A stretch of DNA of 64,000 nucleotides from Glebionis coronaria (taxonomy: Eukaryota > Streptophyta > Magnoliopsida > Asterales > Asteraceae), in the NCBI GenBank assembly GCA_025667525.1, contig CM046882.1, positions 211,652,592-211,716,591 of the forward strand, read 5' to 3'. The notes beneath the pieces are model-generated. The model was not told the origin of the DNA and did no database searches. It saw nothing but the letters and a program-made list of their open reading frames with translations. The translations under genes were made by a program, and so were the position numbers. Positions within the stretch are counted from its first letter, which is position 1, and each line of letters opens with the position of its first letter. Below are positions 1 through 11,476 of this stretch, piece by piece.

Positions 1-735
1 AAGGGTTACTTTGGTAAGGTCGATAAAACTCTCTTTTTGAACCGTGGATGGAAGTACACGGGGGCGTGCACTCTTTTCCTTGGTCGCCACGTTCACCCCA
101 TCGACATTAGAACAATAAGACGTCTTAGAAGTCGAGGGTTGAGAAGAAGGAACAAATCGAAATCCATCAGAGGGTAGGGGTAATCACACGACCTTTTCCA
201 ATAGACGTTGTGGCGACTTTGCATTGTTCTATCGGGTTTGGTACGGTGTTACTAGGTAACGTACTCGAAGACGAACTCGCTTGATTGCTCATTATGGCCG
301 AAAACATCTTTTTAATCTCACTTTGTCCTTGATCGATTTTATTATTTTGACCTCTCAAAGTGTTGGAAAATTCGTTTTTCATCTCACGAATTTGCGTTTC
401 CAATCTCTTCATATTAGCGTCATTTGATTTAACGTAATTTTGAAAATCATTTGAGCCATTAAAATTTTGATTGAAACCTTGGTTTTGATTCCCTCGTTGA
501 AAGTTCCCTTGATTAGCGTTGTTTTGAAAATTCGAGTTTTGGTTGTTGTTATCTGGATTTTGCCAGTTTAAATTACGACCTTGATTATAACCTTGATTTT
601 GATTCGAAAAATTTCCTTGTTGATTGTTTCCTTGAAAATTGTTTCGGTTTTGATTCGAAAAATTATTGCCTTGATTAAAATTTCCTTGTTGTGATGGACC
701 GGCGTTATTTTGATTTTGATTAGAAAAATTATTGT
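1..735 (-). pseudogene. Athila-like gag C-terminal part, copy 1 (broken)
   Basis: Minus-strand continuation of the gag of copy 1, running off the window at position 1. It encodes an Asn/Gln-rich stretch (many NQ, NN and QG pairs, about 735-420) followed by a segment ending in LPSNTVPNP. Copy 2 has the same region at 11475-12213, about 98% identical. Reading frame is lost relative to gag at 736-738, and again near 167-175 by one extra base compared with copy 2. Six bases are missing near 50 compared with copy 2. In Athila-type elements this segment links gag to the aspartic protease, so the protease should lie just left of the window. Clearly a decayed element copy. Confidence 0.75.
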
Positions 736-1677
736 TTAACGCAATGTCTCAACCGCTTTCACCGTAGCGGGAGCGTCTTTATTTTGCATTTCAATGAGAA
801 AAGACGTAAACACATTTGTTAGCTTTTCGACTTTCGCATCAACTCTCTCAATGTCGCGATTAGAACTACTAACATTGGCGACATTGGCAACACTCGGTGT
901 GTTGCGGAGTTGGTAAACCTTGGATCGATTTTCGATAATTATCAATGCATCTTTCGGAGTCTTACACAAAAAGTTGCCACCGGCGGCTAAATTCAACGAA
1001 TCTTGTTCTTGAAAATTAAGACCGTTGTAAAACGTGTCGATATGGTGCAACTTGGAAAAACCATGGTGAGGACATTTCCTAAGCAATTCCTTAAAACGAT
1101 CCCACGTGTCTCTTAAAGATTCATTCGGTTTTTGCTCAAATTTCGTAATTTCATTATTGAAAAACGTCGTCTTATACGGTGGGAAAAAATGATTAAAGAA
1201 CTTGGAGACGAGATCCTTCCACGTAATTATGGAATTAGGTGGCTCTTTCTCGTACCAATCCTTGGCGGCACCATCGAGCGAGTACGGAAAAAGCATAAGC
1301 TTGATGACCTCGGTGTCGACGTTCTTAAACTTGCTCGTGGCTAAAAGACGATCAAAATTCCGAATATGGTCGTGAGGATTATCGGCTTCACGACCTCGAA
1401 ACTTCGTAGCTTGGATTAACGAAAGCATTCCGCTCTTAATCTCAAAATTCTCCGCTTCGATAGCGGGAATTACGATCGCGTCTCCATAACCCTCGGTGGG
1501 CGCTTGGAGCAATTCCATCATCGAACGATTGTCGGCCATCTCGTCTAAGGTTTCTTCAACAACGATATTAGGAACGTTGGTTTCTAAATCTCGTCTACGT
1601 TGTCGATTCCTTCGATTACGATTGTGTCGATTCGAAGCGTCGCTAGAATTAAAATAATCCTTCGATCGAGTGCGCAT
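736..1677 (-). CDS. Ty3/gypsy (Athila-like) gag, copy 1
   Basis: An open frame of 313 codons. The N-terminus MRTRSKDYFNSSDASN is basic and Arg/Asn-rich. The middle carries the retrotransposon gag core, with landmarks HDHIRNFDRLL, LMLFPYSLDGAAKDWY, ITWKDLVSKF and LRKCPHHGF, matching the pattern of Athila gag. Gag forms the virus-like particle. The frame closes at TAA 736-738, just before the Asn/Gln-rich stretch, which continues in a different frame. No CCHC zinc knuckle follows, although Athila gags usually have one there. Copy 2 (12214-13155) differs at about 16 residues and stops at the same place. The ATG at 1677 is the first in frame and follows the leader, so the start is well supported. 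Confidence 0.85.
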   Translation of the reverse strand: MRTRSKDYFNSSDASNRHNRNRRNRQRRRDLETNVPNIVVEETLDEMADNRSMMELLQAPTEGYGDAIVIPAIEAENFEIKSGMLSLIQATKFRGREADNPHDHIRNFDRLLATSKFKNVDTEVIKLMLFPYSLDGAAKDWYEKEPPNSIITWKDLVSKFFNHFFPPYKTTFFNNEITKFEQKPNESLRDTWDRFKELLRKCPHHGFSKLHHIDTFYNGLNFQEQDSLNLAAGGNFLCKTPKDALIIIENRSKVYQLRNTPSVANVANVSSSNRDIERVDAKVEKLTNVFTSFLIEMQNKDAPATVKAVETLR

Positions 1678-2505
1678 GCACTAAGCATAGAATGGGAGGT
1701 AGCAAAGAAGATTCTTTTTGCGGCTTTTCGATTTTTCAATTTTTTTGGTTTTTGATTGTTTTTTAATTTTTTTGGAATTTTGTGTATTACGTAGACACAA
1801 ATCTACAAATCTCTCCTCGAATCAATTTCTCGATTAAAAGAGCCTCAAAGAATGAAAACGACCACGTGGAGTGAACGTCTTTGATGACTTTAGAACGTTG
1901 GTGGAACACCAAAACGTTCAAGAGGGTTTAATCTTGAAAACAAGCAAATATATATGATACGTAGATAATACTTGGGCGGCAAACCCTGGATTAGCCCTCT
2001 TTCTCAAAACACGCACAAGCAAGCGGGGGAAACGAGGCGGCGCTAAGCACTTAAGAGCCTTTTTCCCTTAGGTCGTGAAATACAACCGCCTTATACCCAC
2101 CTTATAGTTTGTGTTAATTGAAATTAAGCTTCACGAAAGTATTTAACTATTTTGCCTTTAAACTTTTGCTTTAGATTCGAATACAATGATCGAGTGATGA
2201 AATCCCGAATCAAGGTTGCGTTTTCACGCTTTTGGAGTACTTGTATATTCATTGTTCTACGTAGATACAATATATTAATAATATTCACAAGAAAAATGAA
2301 AACAATAATGGGATATCTACAATATAGTAAAATGTTGTTGTGTGTTTAGTTTAGGAAACTTAAACACGATTTATTTGGATACTATAATATATTAAGGAAA
2401 AATAACAAAAATGAGTATGTACGATATTTACGCTTTCCAAAAATGAAAAGCAAAAACGCACTACTCACACAAACACGATAATAATAATGGCACACTAAAA
2501 CACCT
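1678..2505 (-). other. 5' leader of gypsy element A, copy 1
   Basis: Untranslated leader between the primer binding site (2506-2522) and gag, on the minus strand. It is T-rich near gag, has no long open frame, and matches 13156-13770 of copy 2 except for the part from 2291, which copy 2 has lost. A packaging signal would be expected here, but I cannot point to one. Confidence 0.6.
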
Positions 2506-2522
2506 CCCCGACAGCGGCGCCA
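2506..2522 (-). promoter_or_regulatory. Primer binding site, tRNA-Asp type
   Basis: Minus strand reads TGGCGCCGCTGTCGGGG, complementary with two mismatches to the 3' end of plant tRNA-Asp (CCCCGGCAACGGCGCCA, from memory). It lies five bases inside the LTR boundary at 2528. This fixes the LTR edge and the direction of the element. Confidence 0.85.
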
Positions 2523-5014
2523 AAAGTTGATGTATGTAAAATCGTACACGTTTTAGGAAAAACGTGTATGAGCGACAAGTATTAAGTCTTACACATTAGG
2601 AAAAACGTAAAACCGAATAAATGCGGGTTCGTTCTCGAAGGAGGTGTGTGAATTAAGTGTGCCAATTATGTAAAATCAAAGTTTGGATTAGTGACGTTTT
2701 TGGTTTAAGAGAGAAAAAATAAAGACGAGCTACGACTACGATTATACTACGACGATTTGACGTAAAACGCGAACGTAAATACGTAAAACGTGACAAAATT
2801 AAAAATTAAACCTGGAAAATTAATTAAAATTAAAACTAAGTCTAAAATAATAAAAATAAGAATAAAAATCCAATAAATAAATATTAAAAACTTTTATTAA
2901 TTAAATATTCAATTTTAAATGCTAATTAAAGCCCTAAAATTAAATATAATTAATAAAAAGCCCAAAATATTATTTTATTGAACAAATAACTCACTTATAT
3001 TATTTAAAGACTAAAAAGTATTTTTTTAAATTTTAAAAACTAATTTTCTGTTTTTAAAACACTAAAAACTATTTTTTAAACTAAAATAATGATTAAAAAT
3101 ATTAAAATAATTCTAAAATTAATTTGACTATCTGAAAAAAATCCTAAATTATCTTACTGAACAGTAGAAAATTGGAAAAAAGTTGAAAACAAAACTTTTT
3201 TACACTAAAAGACAAAACAAAAAATAATTAAACCCTAATTAAACTTAAACTAATTCTAAATCACTAAAAGACAAAATCTTAACTAAAAGACAAAAAAAAG
3301 TAATTAAAAACTAACTAAAACACAAAAAACAGTAATTAAAAACTAAAAATCTTAAAATACTTTTCTGAATCTAAGAAAAATTTTACAACGGAAAATGTGA
3401 AAGTTTTTCACTAAAAGACAAAAAACAGTAATTAAAAACTAATTAAAAATGCAATAAATTCTAAAAAGTAGAAAATGAACAGTAAAATAAGATTAAACTA
3501 ATTGGAAAAATCAGAAATAAAATAAGAAAAATAATAAAATTAAAATCAGCTAAAATCTCCTAAAAAAGTTCACTAAAGAAAAAATTTCAAAAAACTGAAA
3601 GTGATATGTGCACTAGTTTTGTCTGTATCCCAAGCAGGGGGAACTTTTACACTAGCAGTGGGAACTTGGTTCCCACTGACTTCAATAAAAATTAATGTCT
3701 GGTGACCTTTTGGCACTTATCTTGCTTGTTTTTGAGATTTGATGGGAAACAAAGGCACCCCCACAACCAGTTGGGTTGTGGGGAGTCAGTAAAATTATAA
3801 AAAGAACAAGTTGTTTCACAAAATCAAACACAAATGGCCATTTACAGTGACTGATAATCATAAAGAATGGTTACGGGTCCTTTGCTGATATACTTGGCAA
3901 TTTGCTGATATACTTGGCAATTTGGTGAGTTTTGGCTCACCAAATCTTCACATACATTTAACAGATTCAAAGACTATGATGCACTAAAATTGCCTAAACA
4001 AAGCAGTTAAGTTGATTTGCTAATTCTACCCAACTTGAACATGTAAAACATTTTAAAATCTACTCAAATTAGAAACCAACTACTGAATAACCTTAAAACT
4101 ATTAAAATGAGAATGTCTAGGTAGTTTTTAAACCAAAATGTGTCACTTTTTTCAGTAATAATCCTAATCCCAAACACCCCTTAACTAACTGAAATTGAAA
4201 ATTTATAAACCAAATGCATTCAAAACTTAACCAAATTGATTTACACTACTTCTAACATGCATATAAAGCCTAAAGAAACATAATCAAACTAGAAAAAACA
4301 ACAAATGAACGGGACATGCTCAAAATCACATAAATCACATAAACAAGACTCAAAATCAAACAAATAGGGTTCAAGCCTTTTACCCAAAGCCGATGCCTTC
4401 TATTTGGGGTTTTGAGAGATTATGGGAGCTTATGAAGTGTAGAGAATGCCTGCTAGTGGAATCCAATAAGGACCCAACGCCAAAAATATCTTCAAAATAA
4501 ATGGAATGGATGAAAATGGATGGTCCTGTTTGCTTATTCTTGGTACCTGCACAAGCACAACAGCCCAAGAGACAAATACAAGCTTGAAATAAGTTGAACC
4601 AAAAGCTTGTCAGGGCTTTTGAATTAGCTTATTTCAAGCAGTGAAGATTAAGTAAAAAAAAATAAATGGGAATAAACTGAATTTTTCTTTGAAAACCTTT
4701 GATAACAAAAACCTTGTAAACTTTACCTTGAAACTAAAAGAACCTTAACAAACCAAGCTCCCAACTAGGTTTATGCTTCCACTATCACTTCCACATAAAC
4801 CTAGTTGTGTATTTCATTAAATAAGAAAACGTTTTTTGGAAAATATCTTTGAACTAAATGAACTTTTGAAAAACTTAAAACTAATTGAAGTAATACAAAA
4901 AAACTGACAAAATGGAACACAGTATTTTCGCACAATTTTAAAACTTCATTTTCATTAATAAATTAAAGTTATACAAAAAAACTGGAACAAACTAAATAAA
5001 GGGTACAGGCACCC

Positions 5015-5022
5015 TTTATATA
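5015..5022 (-). promoter_or_regulatory. TATA box in LTR A, copy 1
   Basis: Minus strand TATATAAAGGG. It sits 2.5 kb upstream of the primer site in a U3-like context and is conserved in copy 2 at 16154-16161. Likely start region for the genomic RNA. Confidence 0.55.
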
Positions 5023-6555
5023 CTACTAGATGAAGATTCTAGATACAAAAATTAAAATAATAAACCCTAATCCTTGAAAGTCCTAAAAAGCCCTTGGTCA
5101 ACTGAATTTAAAATGGTCTTGAGGCATCTTGTGATTGACAACTTACAATGTTGATCCTTGGCCGTTTATACATTCCTTTGGGACCAAGGAGTGCAATGGG
5201 AATCGTTGGATGACTTTTGGATTCTTTATTTGCCATTCTTGGTGCAGCAGGGGAACATGGGGACCCACTTGTGGTCACGGGTGAAAGGAGTTTTGGGGTG
5301 GGTTTGGTTTAAGGTTAGGTAAATTAAGGATCTAGAGGTTTTTAAAAAAAACCCCTTTGTTTTTGTTGTGATTGAACCTGGGATGTTCTAGGGTTTATGG
5401 GAGATTAAGGATGGGTTTAATCTATTTTGGGGATGTTTAGTTTTAAAAAACAAGTTTCCCACCATCTTAATAACTGACTAAAAATCAGTTAAATAAAACT
5501 GATAATGGGAAATGACGTGGGAGGTTGGATGAATTTGATTGGCTGGTGGTGAGTGGGGGATGACGTGTCTGCCAGAAAAGGTCCTTGGTCTTCCAAGTTA
5601 TCTTCACTTCATGTTTCTGTAACCAAAATCAGAACTTCCTTTATAAGAAAGTTTTTGTTTTTGTAAATTGGCCACAAAAACTTTCTTAAACATGAACCTA
5701 GGGCTTTTTATGCATATTTTGCATTCTTCAAGGGCCAAACTTGTACACTCTTGTCAATTAAGGGACCCAATGTGTAATTTTGAGTTTTACAAGTGTTTAA
5801 ATTGACAAGTCTTCCAAAGTTGAGGGACCAATCTTGCCAATTCTTCAAACTTCAAGGACTTGATAGGAAAATCATGATTCGGGTCCGGTTCTTTGTGCGG
5901 CTTCGTTTCCCGTGTTCGTTTTTGCTTGATTCCTTTGATCTTTTGTTGATTTCACGATATCCGTACCTAAAATACACAATGAACAAACACAAGCATATAT
6001 TTGGGTATTTTGATGATATTTTAACATTTTAAGCCCGATTTGGACGATGAGACTATGTATAATTACAGTCTCATCACGGGGTAACACTAGTAGCTAACCA
6101 AATCCTCAAATTAATTGGTCACAAACTAATAATAATGGCTAGAATCAAACACTAACCCATTCCCAATTCGCTTTGATCCACGACATTGCCTTATCTCAAG
6201 TGTTTTTCAAAATCCCTCTTTTTTCAATTTATCTTACTATAATCTAACTCATTTCTTAATGTAGGATTCTTAATCTAATCCTACATTACCAATTCCTAAT
6301 TCCTAATTGAATAGTAATTCGTTCTTCAATTACTAAGAACTCTAATTGAAAATTAATCAAAAATTAAAAACTAATTAATTAAAACAAACATAAATTAGAT
6401 ATGAAAACTTACCCTAGACATGACTTCGAATGTGAAATTGGAGTGAAGACTCGAAAATATTTTTGGTGATGATTAAAAATCGTTAGGTGGTTTTTTGTGT
6501 TTTTTTAAGTTCTAATGAGAAAAATGGGGTATATACAAAAAAAATCCACCCAGAA

Positions 6556-6587
6556 GTGCGGCGCACTTTCTGAAATGTGCGGCGCAC
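6556..6587. repeat. Palindrome dyad GTGCGGCGCAC x2, 21 bp apart
   Basis: Two identical 11-bp imperfect palindromes, at 6556-6566 and 6577-6587, separated by ten A/T-rich bases. They lie in the U3 of LTR A. The same dyad recurs in copy 2, element B and element D. Confidence 0.9.
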
Positions 6588-6975
6588 ATTCTCATCCAGA
6601 CATGGTTTACTTTATTTTTATTTTTAAGTATACAAAACACAAAAGTTTAAAAGAAAACCTCCAATTTCATTCGATAGAATATAAAAACTTAGGGATAACA
6701 TTCCATACTTCTAAGACCATCCTAAAACTTTTAGGACTCTTAGACATCATTTCCTTTTATTTGATTATCTACATACAAAAGGATAAAAATGCATAAAAGT
6801 AACTAGGAGCCAATGATGCACTCCTCTTTTCTTCCTTTCTTCTTAGTTGTAGCATAAATTAAAAGGTGACATGATATCACTCTTTGTGTAACATCCCGAG
6901 ACCTCTCTATTGGTGTCCTTTGTCTCGTACACTTTTTCGTACCTTTTTCCACATGGATCAACAATGACTATGGCA

Positions 6976-9398
6976 CGTATAACTCACGACCCTCAAATAT
7001 ATCACCATATAAATCGGAGCAGCATGATGTGGTCCTCAATCAAACGTGGCACCTTTTCCCTATTTTGACTGGGTGATACACATCACTACCACCATCCCTC
7101 CAATTAAATCAAGCCACCTCAGATTCAAAGAAGCACAACAAGCACAACCCCTTGACACGTTGGCAATCCGTGTGCAAGGGGTGTCATTTCAGCCATTGAT
7201 CAAAAGAGAGAAGAAGAAAATGAAGATTGAAGGGTCAAGATTTAATTTCTGCTCAACAAACCCTAATCAGCATGCTTCGGGTTTGCCAATAAAAACCCCC
7301 TCATTCTGTAATTTTTGTGGGCCATTTTTATTTTTTTTATTATGCTTAAATAGTTTTTAGTATCTTTGTAATTTTTTTCCTTTCCAGTATTTGTAATTTC
7401 TCTTTAATATTAATAAAATTTTATGTAAGTTTATTCCAAATCGTGTCTTATCATTTTTTCTGTTAAATTTTTTTATTTACAATTTATTCTATTAATAATT
7501 TGATAATAGTAATTAAAAGTAAAAGTGGATAGAAAAACTTCCCCACTGGAAGTTTATACAAATCTGGTTCGAATAGTAGTACTGGTTCGTGGTTCGATGG
7601 AGATGTTTGGGTGAAAGGTGGTTTTTTCTCGGTTAAGTAAGACGGCTCAGCACCGCATCTTCGTCTCAAAGGTTTTCTACAAAAGGTGTGTTTCTAGTTT
7701 AATTTCATGTTATTTTATACTTTTAATAAATTTGTGTTAGTGATTTTTATTAGTTAAATTTTTAATGGATTAGGGTTTGATGATTATGTTGAGTCTGTTT
7801 AATTTTTATGTTGATGAGATTTACTGTTGGGATTTCAGTATAAGAATTATGTGAGTAGTTTTATTTGAAAGTTTTTAATCTGATATATAGAATACTAGTA
7901 GTTTAATCAGTGTCAAATGGGGATTGGATAAGTCTGTGTTGTTTCTTCTTCACATATAAACTTGTTAGTTTATTAAATCTGATTTTATTTGTTTAGTTTG
8001 TTTAAGGTTTGATTTATAGATTTAATCTGCTGATATTTGGATGCCTGCTCCTAGTTTTAGTTTTGCTGATATAGTTTCTCTTTGCTGAATGATTTTGGTA
8101 TCACATTACTGTTATAGTGCTGATTTACTGATATACTAGTTTTCTTTGAATATTTTGATTGCTTGTTGCTTTAGTTCTTCTTTGCTGATTTGGTTCATTT
8201 TTACTAATCTTTGTGAGTGTTGCTGTATTATTTTAGCACAGACTCATTTGGTCTGTGCAAGCTTCGTTTAATTTGATTAGCCAAAAAATTGATCCATCAA
8301 AAAGAAAAAAAGTGTCCACGCAGGGACTCGAACCCTTGACCTCCCGTTCATCAGCCCAACATCTTAGCCATCTCCTCTAGTTCCTTATTTGTGTTTAGTT
8401 ACAGCTTTAATACTTAATATAGGATAATTAATTTTGCTTTCAGTTTTTTATCTAGATTTAATTTAGTTAATATTTTCTTTATCATTTATTTTACATAAAT
8501 AGTTTATTTAATACTTTTTAATTAAAAGTTTTTTATAAATTTACTTTTTTAATGTTTAAGAAAAGTTTAAAAAAAATATTAAAAAAAATAAATCAAAAAC
8601 AAAATAAATATTTTATTCATTTTTAGGAATTTAAAACTGTTTTTAAAATTAGTTTTTAAAATTCCTTTTTAATTAATTTAGTTTTCTATAAGAACAGTTT
8701 TAAATATATTTTGTTTAAATAAAAAGTTTTAGTTAAATATTAATTAGATTAAATTAGATTTAAGTTTTGTTTAAATAGTTTAAATTAGTTTATAATTTTT
8801 AAATTAGTTGAATTAGTTTTAATTAAGATTTTTAATAGTTAAAAAGTATTTTATTAAATAGTTTTAGTTTTAAATACCAAAAAGTTTAATTTACCAAGAA
8901 CAATTAATCTTACATATAAATTGGATATCAATTCGAGTGAGTCGAGGAACGAAAAATAGACATAAAAAGAAATTGCAAAAATTCATACATTAATAACCTA
9001 AAAGCCGTTTATGAATTATTCTAATAAGATAAACGTTAGAACATAAAAGTATATCATCGGATACCGGAATCTCCAAAGGCAACGATCGAAGCTCGAGTGA
9101 TCCATAAAACGAACACGAGAGGCTTCAATGATGACGATGAACCTAATAAATCACAATCACAAACAACCACAGAACAAAGGTTGGGAGAGCACAAGTCCCC
9201 TCGTTATGTTAAACTAAGAAAGCGATAATATTTACAAGGATAAGCATGAGAATCCCCCACGAGGCACCTTGTTTTTGATAACCGAGTCAAAAGCTCGACT
9301 CGGATCCCCATGAAAGTGATCATTTAGGGATAATCATGGTTTGGTCATTATTGATGGGGCTTACATGATAAACAATGCCCAAAAGTACATGGAGTACT
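6976..9398. other. A/T-rich stretch without genes; 3' part of element A copy 2 and/or older insertion target
   Basis: No convincing coding sequence. The short open frame at 7046-7360 is low complexity and unlike any family I know. The part from about 8400 to 8930 is extremely A/T-rich. From about 8930 to 9398 composition resembles the internal part of copy 2 just to the right, so it is probably that element's 3' untranslated end. A tRNA-like segment lies at 8316-8370. No polypurine tract was found next to 6975. Confidence 0.4.
8316..8370 (-). ncRNA. tRNA-like Pol III promoter (SINE head or tRNA pseudogene)
   Basis: On the minus strand an A box, TGGCTAAGATGTTGG (8356-8370), is followed by a perfect B box, GGTTCGAGTCC (8324-8334), a plausible T-arm and then an oligo-T run (8301-8311) that could terminate Pol III. 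The A-to-B distance of 36 nt is shorter than in a normal tRNA. The bases before the A box cannot pair with the expected acceptor strand, so no functional tRNA is formed. A tRNA-derived SINE head fits best, but no second copy is visible here to prove it. Confidence 0.45.
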
Positions 9399-10166
9399 TT
9401 AAAAACCTGATATACGTATACGGGGGTCAAAGATAGCGTCCTCGTTTTCATGGGATAAACGAACCAATGCCACTTCAACACGTGCTAAAACCAAGACCCC
9501 ATAGGGGTCTAAGAAAAGAGATGAGAAATAGAAAGGTGGGGAAATGGGTAAGTCAACATAATAAGCTACTCGAGGTAGACTCACACCAAGCAAATAGATA
9601 AGTTTTCCATTTATTGCATCGATGGAAGACTGAGATTTCCCTTTATAAGCAATTATGGGATCGTAAATCTCATCCTCGGTGGAGAAATGTGAGGGAACAT
9701 AAGGGGCTTCCCCCACACTAGATCCACACCAACCGTCGTCAAAAGGAGTAGACGAGGTGGTAGCACTCATATAACGATGTGATGACGGAGTTAGCAATGT
9801 AGAAAAATCTTTTAAATTACTTTTAAAATCTTTTCCTATTTCATCGTTTAAAAACTCTTTATGAAAACCCGATTTGATAATGTCGAAAATATCTGGCGTG
9901 TCAAATTCAAAATTAGTCGCGCTAAAAATCCTCACATTTAAGTCATTGGTGGGAGGGGGTGGTGGATTATATAAGTTCTCAAAACGTTTGTCAATAAAGA
10001 ACACCGCTCCCTCGGGGTCAACATACTCGTCATCCTCAGAAACGTCGATCTCATCGATTTCTTCATCAAAGATAGGCTTTTCAAACCAAGGTTTGTCATT
10101 CCCTTCTTTGAGTATCTTAGAAAATCTCTCAAAAAGATCACGATCAAGCACGAAACCAACATTCAT
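9399..10166 (-). CDS. Unknown acidic protein of element A copy 2 (3' ORF)
   Basis: An open frame of 255 codons downstream of the protease ORFs on the same strand. The protein is Asp/Glu-rich at the start (FDEEIDEIDVSEDDEY), has a Pro run (YNPPPPP) and a C-terminus with some hydrophobic stretches. I see no RT, RNase H or integrase motif. It starts with an ATGA overlap: the upstream ORF stops at 10163-10165 and this ATG is 10164-10166, one frame over. That arrangement could allow re-initiation or could be an old frameshift in one longer protein. The position between protease and where RT should be suggests the protease-RT linker of an Athila-like pol. Function unknown. Confidence 0.5.
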   Translation of the reverse strand: MNVGFVLDRDLFERFSKILKEGNDKPWFEKPIFDEEIDEIDVSEDDEYVDPEGAVFFIDKRFENLYNPPPPPTNDLNVRIFSATNFEFDTPDIFDIIKSGFHKEFLNDEIGKDFKSNLKDFSTLLTPSSHRYMSATTSSTPFDDGWCGSSVGEAPYVPSHFSTEDEIYDPIIAYKGKSQSSIDAINGKLIYLLGVSLPRVAYYVDLPISPPFYFSSLFLDPYGVLVLARVEVALVRLSHENEDAIFDPRIRISGF

Positions 10167-10876
10167 TTGTGGGATTGTTGATAAGTTAAATCCTCACGAA
10201 TTTTGTAAACGTAATTCTTATTCGAGGAGTGTTGATTAGGTAACTCCTCGAGAATTGGATTTTTGGTGGTCACATGAGTTGGTTCGTCATCGAAAATAAG
10301 ACGTTCCATCTCATTAAGTTCATCCTCGATTTTGGAAAGATCAACCTCACTTGTAGGTGGAAGTGGAGGCATAAGAGCTAGCTCTCGTTCAATGATTTCC
10401 TCAATCTTCGGATCAAACTCGTAATCATCGTACATCACACATTTCTTTTTAGGAGAATCAAAAATGGCATGTGGATTTCGAAGTACGTGATCAATCTCGG
10501 CAAAATCGCCATCGTCATCGTTAAAGAAAGAGTCGATGTGAGCACTCACAACCATGGTCTTACAAGTCGAATGACTATGCTTAGGTGACTTTTCTAAGAC
10601 GAGAGGATCGATGTCGATAAAACCTTTCGCCTCAACGAGTGTTGGGCTAGGAAATGGAGGCACTTCGATGGAGTTAGAAGTTGAAGCCTCAAAGACGTGG
10701 TCCTTCAAAGGTGGTGAAGACGAGCCCATTTTGGTCATTGTCGTGATGGCACTAACGTCGCCCTTCGGAATTGGTTGTTCACTTGTTTCATCGAATACAT
10801 CCCAAAGTGATTTTTCATTCATAAATTTACACATACCCTTTTGAATTAGGTACACGTATGCTTTATCATTAAAATC
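10163..10876 (-). CDS. Unknown acidic ORF after protease (stop-separated extension)
   Basis: An open stretch in exactly the same frame as the protease ORF, separated from it only by the TAG at 10877-10879. About 237 codons remain open after that stop, although the first ATG in frame is further in. The product is acidic, rich in Asp, Glu and Pro, with no motif I recognise. Open reading across 700 bp after a lone amber codon suggests either a recent nonsense change or read-through in the original element. It ends at TGA 10163-10165, overlapping the next ORF. Confidence 0.5.
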   Translation of the reverse strand, partial: DFNDKAYVYLIQKGMCKFMNEKSLWDVFDETSEQPIPKGDVSAITTMTKMGSSSPPLKDHVFEASTSNSIEVPPFPSPTLVEAKGFIDIDPLVLEKSPKHSHSTCKTMVVSAHIDSFFNDDDGDFAEIDHVLRNPHAIFDSPKKKCVMYDDYEFDPKIEEIIERELALMPPLPPTSEVDLSKIEDELNEMERLIFDDEPTHVTTKNPILEELPNQHSSNKNYVYKIREDLTYQQSHK

Positions 10877-11476
10877 CTAATCTTTAAAACCGTTCTTCTT
10901 AATTTTTTCAAAACATGCATTAAGCCTCATTCTTTCCGCTAAAGTGTACATTTTGAAATCATTAGGTTTAGAAACATTATGTTTTGAAACCTCGGTTTTT
11001 TCATTGTCATTAAACACTTGGGATTTACTCGTGAAAAAGTCCATTTCATCCTTCCCATATCTCATAGTAAGTCTTCCCTCGTGAACGTCGATTACGGTTC
11101 GAGCCGTCGATAAAAATGGTCGGCTCAAAATAATGGGACATTTAGGGTCACACTCATAATCGGATATAACGAAATCCGCGGGAAAAACAAACTTTCCAAC
11201 TTTGACATAGACATCCTCGGCTATTCCAATTGGTTTTAATGGTGTACAAATTGCAAGCTCGATTGTCATCTTTGTGGGGGTAAGATTAGGCAATCTCATC
11301 AATTTCCAAAGAGAATGAGGCATGAGATTGATGCTAGCACATAAATCGGCAAGGGCTAAACATCCCTCAATCTCGGAAAAATCACAAGGTAATAGAAATT
11401 GGCCCGGATGCTCTTCCTTTCTTGGCATATGCCTTTTGGGTTTTTTTAAGAAGGATCGATGCACAAGTTTATTCAA
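10877..11476 (-). CDS. Athila-like aspartic protease domain
   Basis: An open frame of 199 codons, homologous to the retropepsin of Athila-type gypsy pol. Active-site region LADLCASINLMP has Asp at residue 44; later landmarks are PADFVISDYE and CPIILSRPFLSTARTVID, the usual ILGRPFL-like strand. The family normally reads D-L-G-A-S; here Gly is replaced by Cys, which may weaken catalysis. The enzyme would cut the gag-pol polyprotein in the particle. The ORF overlaps the preceding gag tail ORF by 8 bp in another frame and ends at an amber codon. No RT or integrase follows on this strand, so the unit is non-autonomous or internally deleted. Confidence 0.8.
   Translation of the reverse strand: MNKLVHRSFLKKPKRHMPRKEEHPGQFLLPCDFSEIEGCLALADLCASINLMPHSLWKLMRLPNLTPTKMTIELAICTPLKPIGIAEDVYVKVGKFVFPADFVISDYECDPKCPIILSRPFLSTARTVIDVHEGRLTMRYGKDEMDFFTSKSQVFNDNEKTEVSKHNVSKPNDFKMYTLAERMRLNACFEKIKKNGFKD

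Larger units (their letters stand above)
2528..6975 (-). mobile_element. Long LTR (4.4 kb) of gypsy element A, copy 1
   Basis: On the plus strand the LTR starts TGATGTATG beside the primer site and ends ACTATGGCA at 6975, where homology with copy 2 (ending at 18137) stops abruptly. That gives 4448 bp. Landmarks on the minus strand are the U3 end at 6975, a palindrome dyad at 6556-6587, a TATA box at 5015-5022 and A-rich U5 down to 2528. No open frame of note. Athila LTRs are usually 1-2 kb (family knowledge), so this one is very long. No polypurine tract lies at 6976 onward, so this looks like a 5' LTR whose element continues off the left edge. Confidence 0.75.

Noticed and set aside
730..745. 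Possible -1 slippery site GTTAAAC at the gag frame break
   Set aside because: The heptamer is not in the gag zero frame, so canonical slippage would not connect the two frames.
7046..7360. 104-codon open frame on the plus strand
   Set aside because: Low-complexity composition, no motif, poor context; an A/T-rich chance frame.
8316..8370. Functional tRNA gene
   Set aside because: No acceptor stem pairing and too short between A and B boxes.
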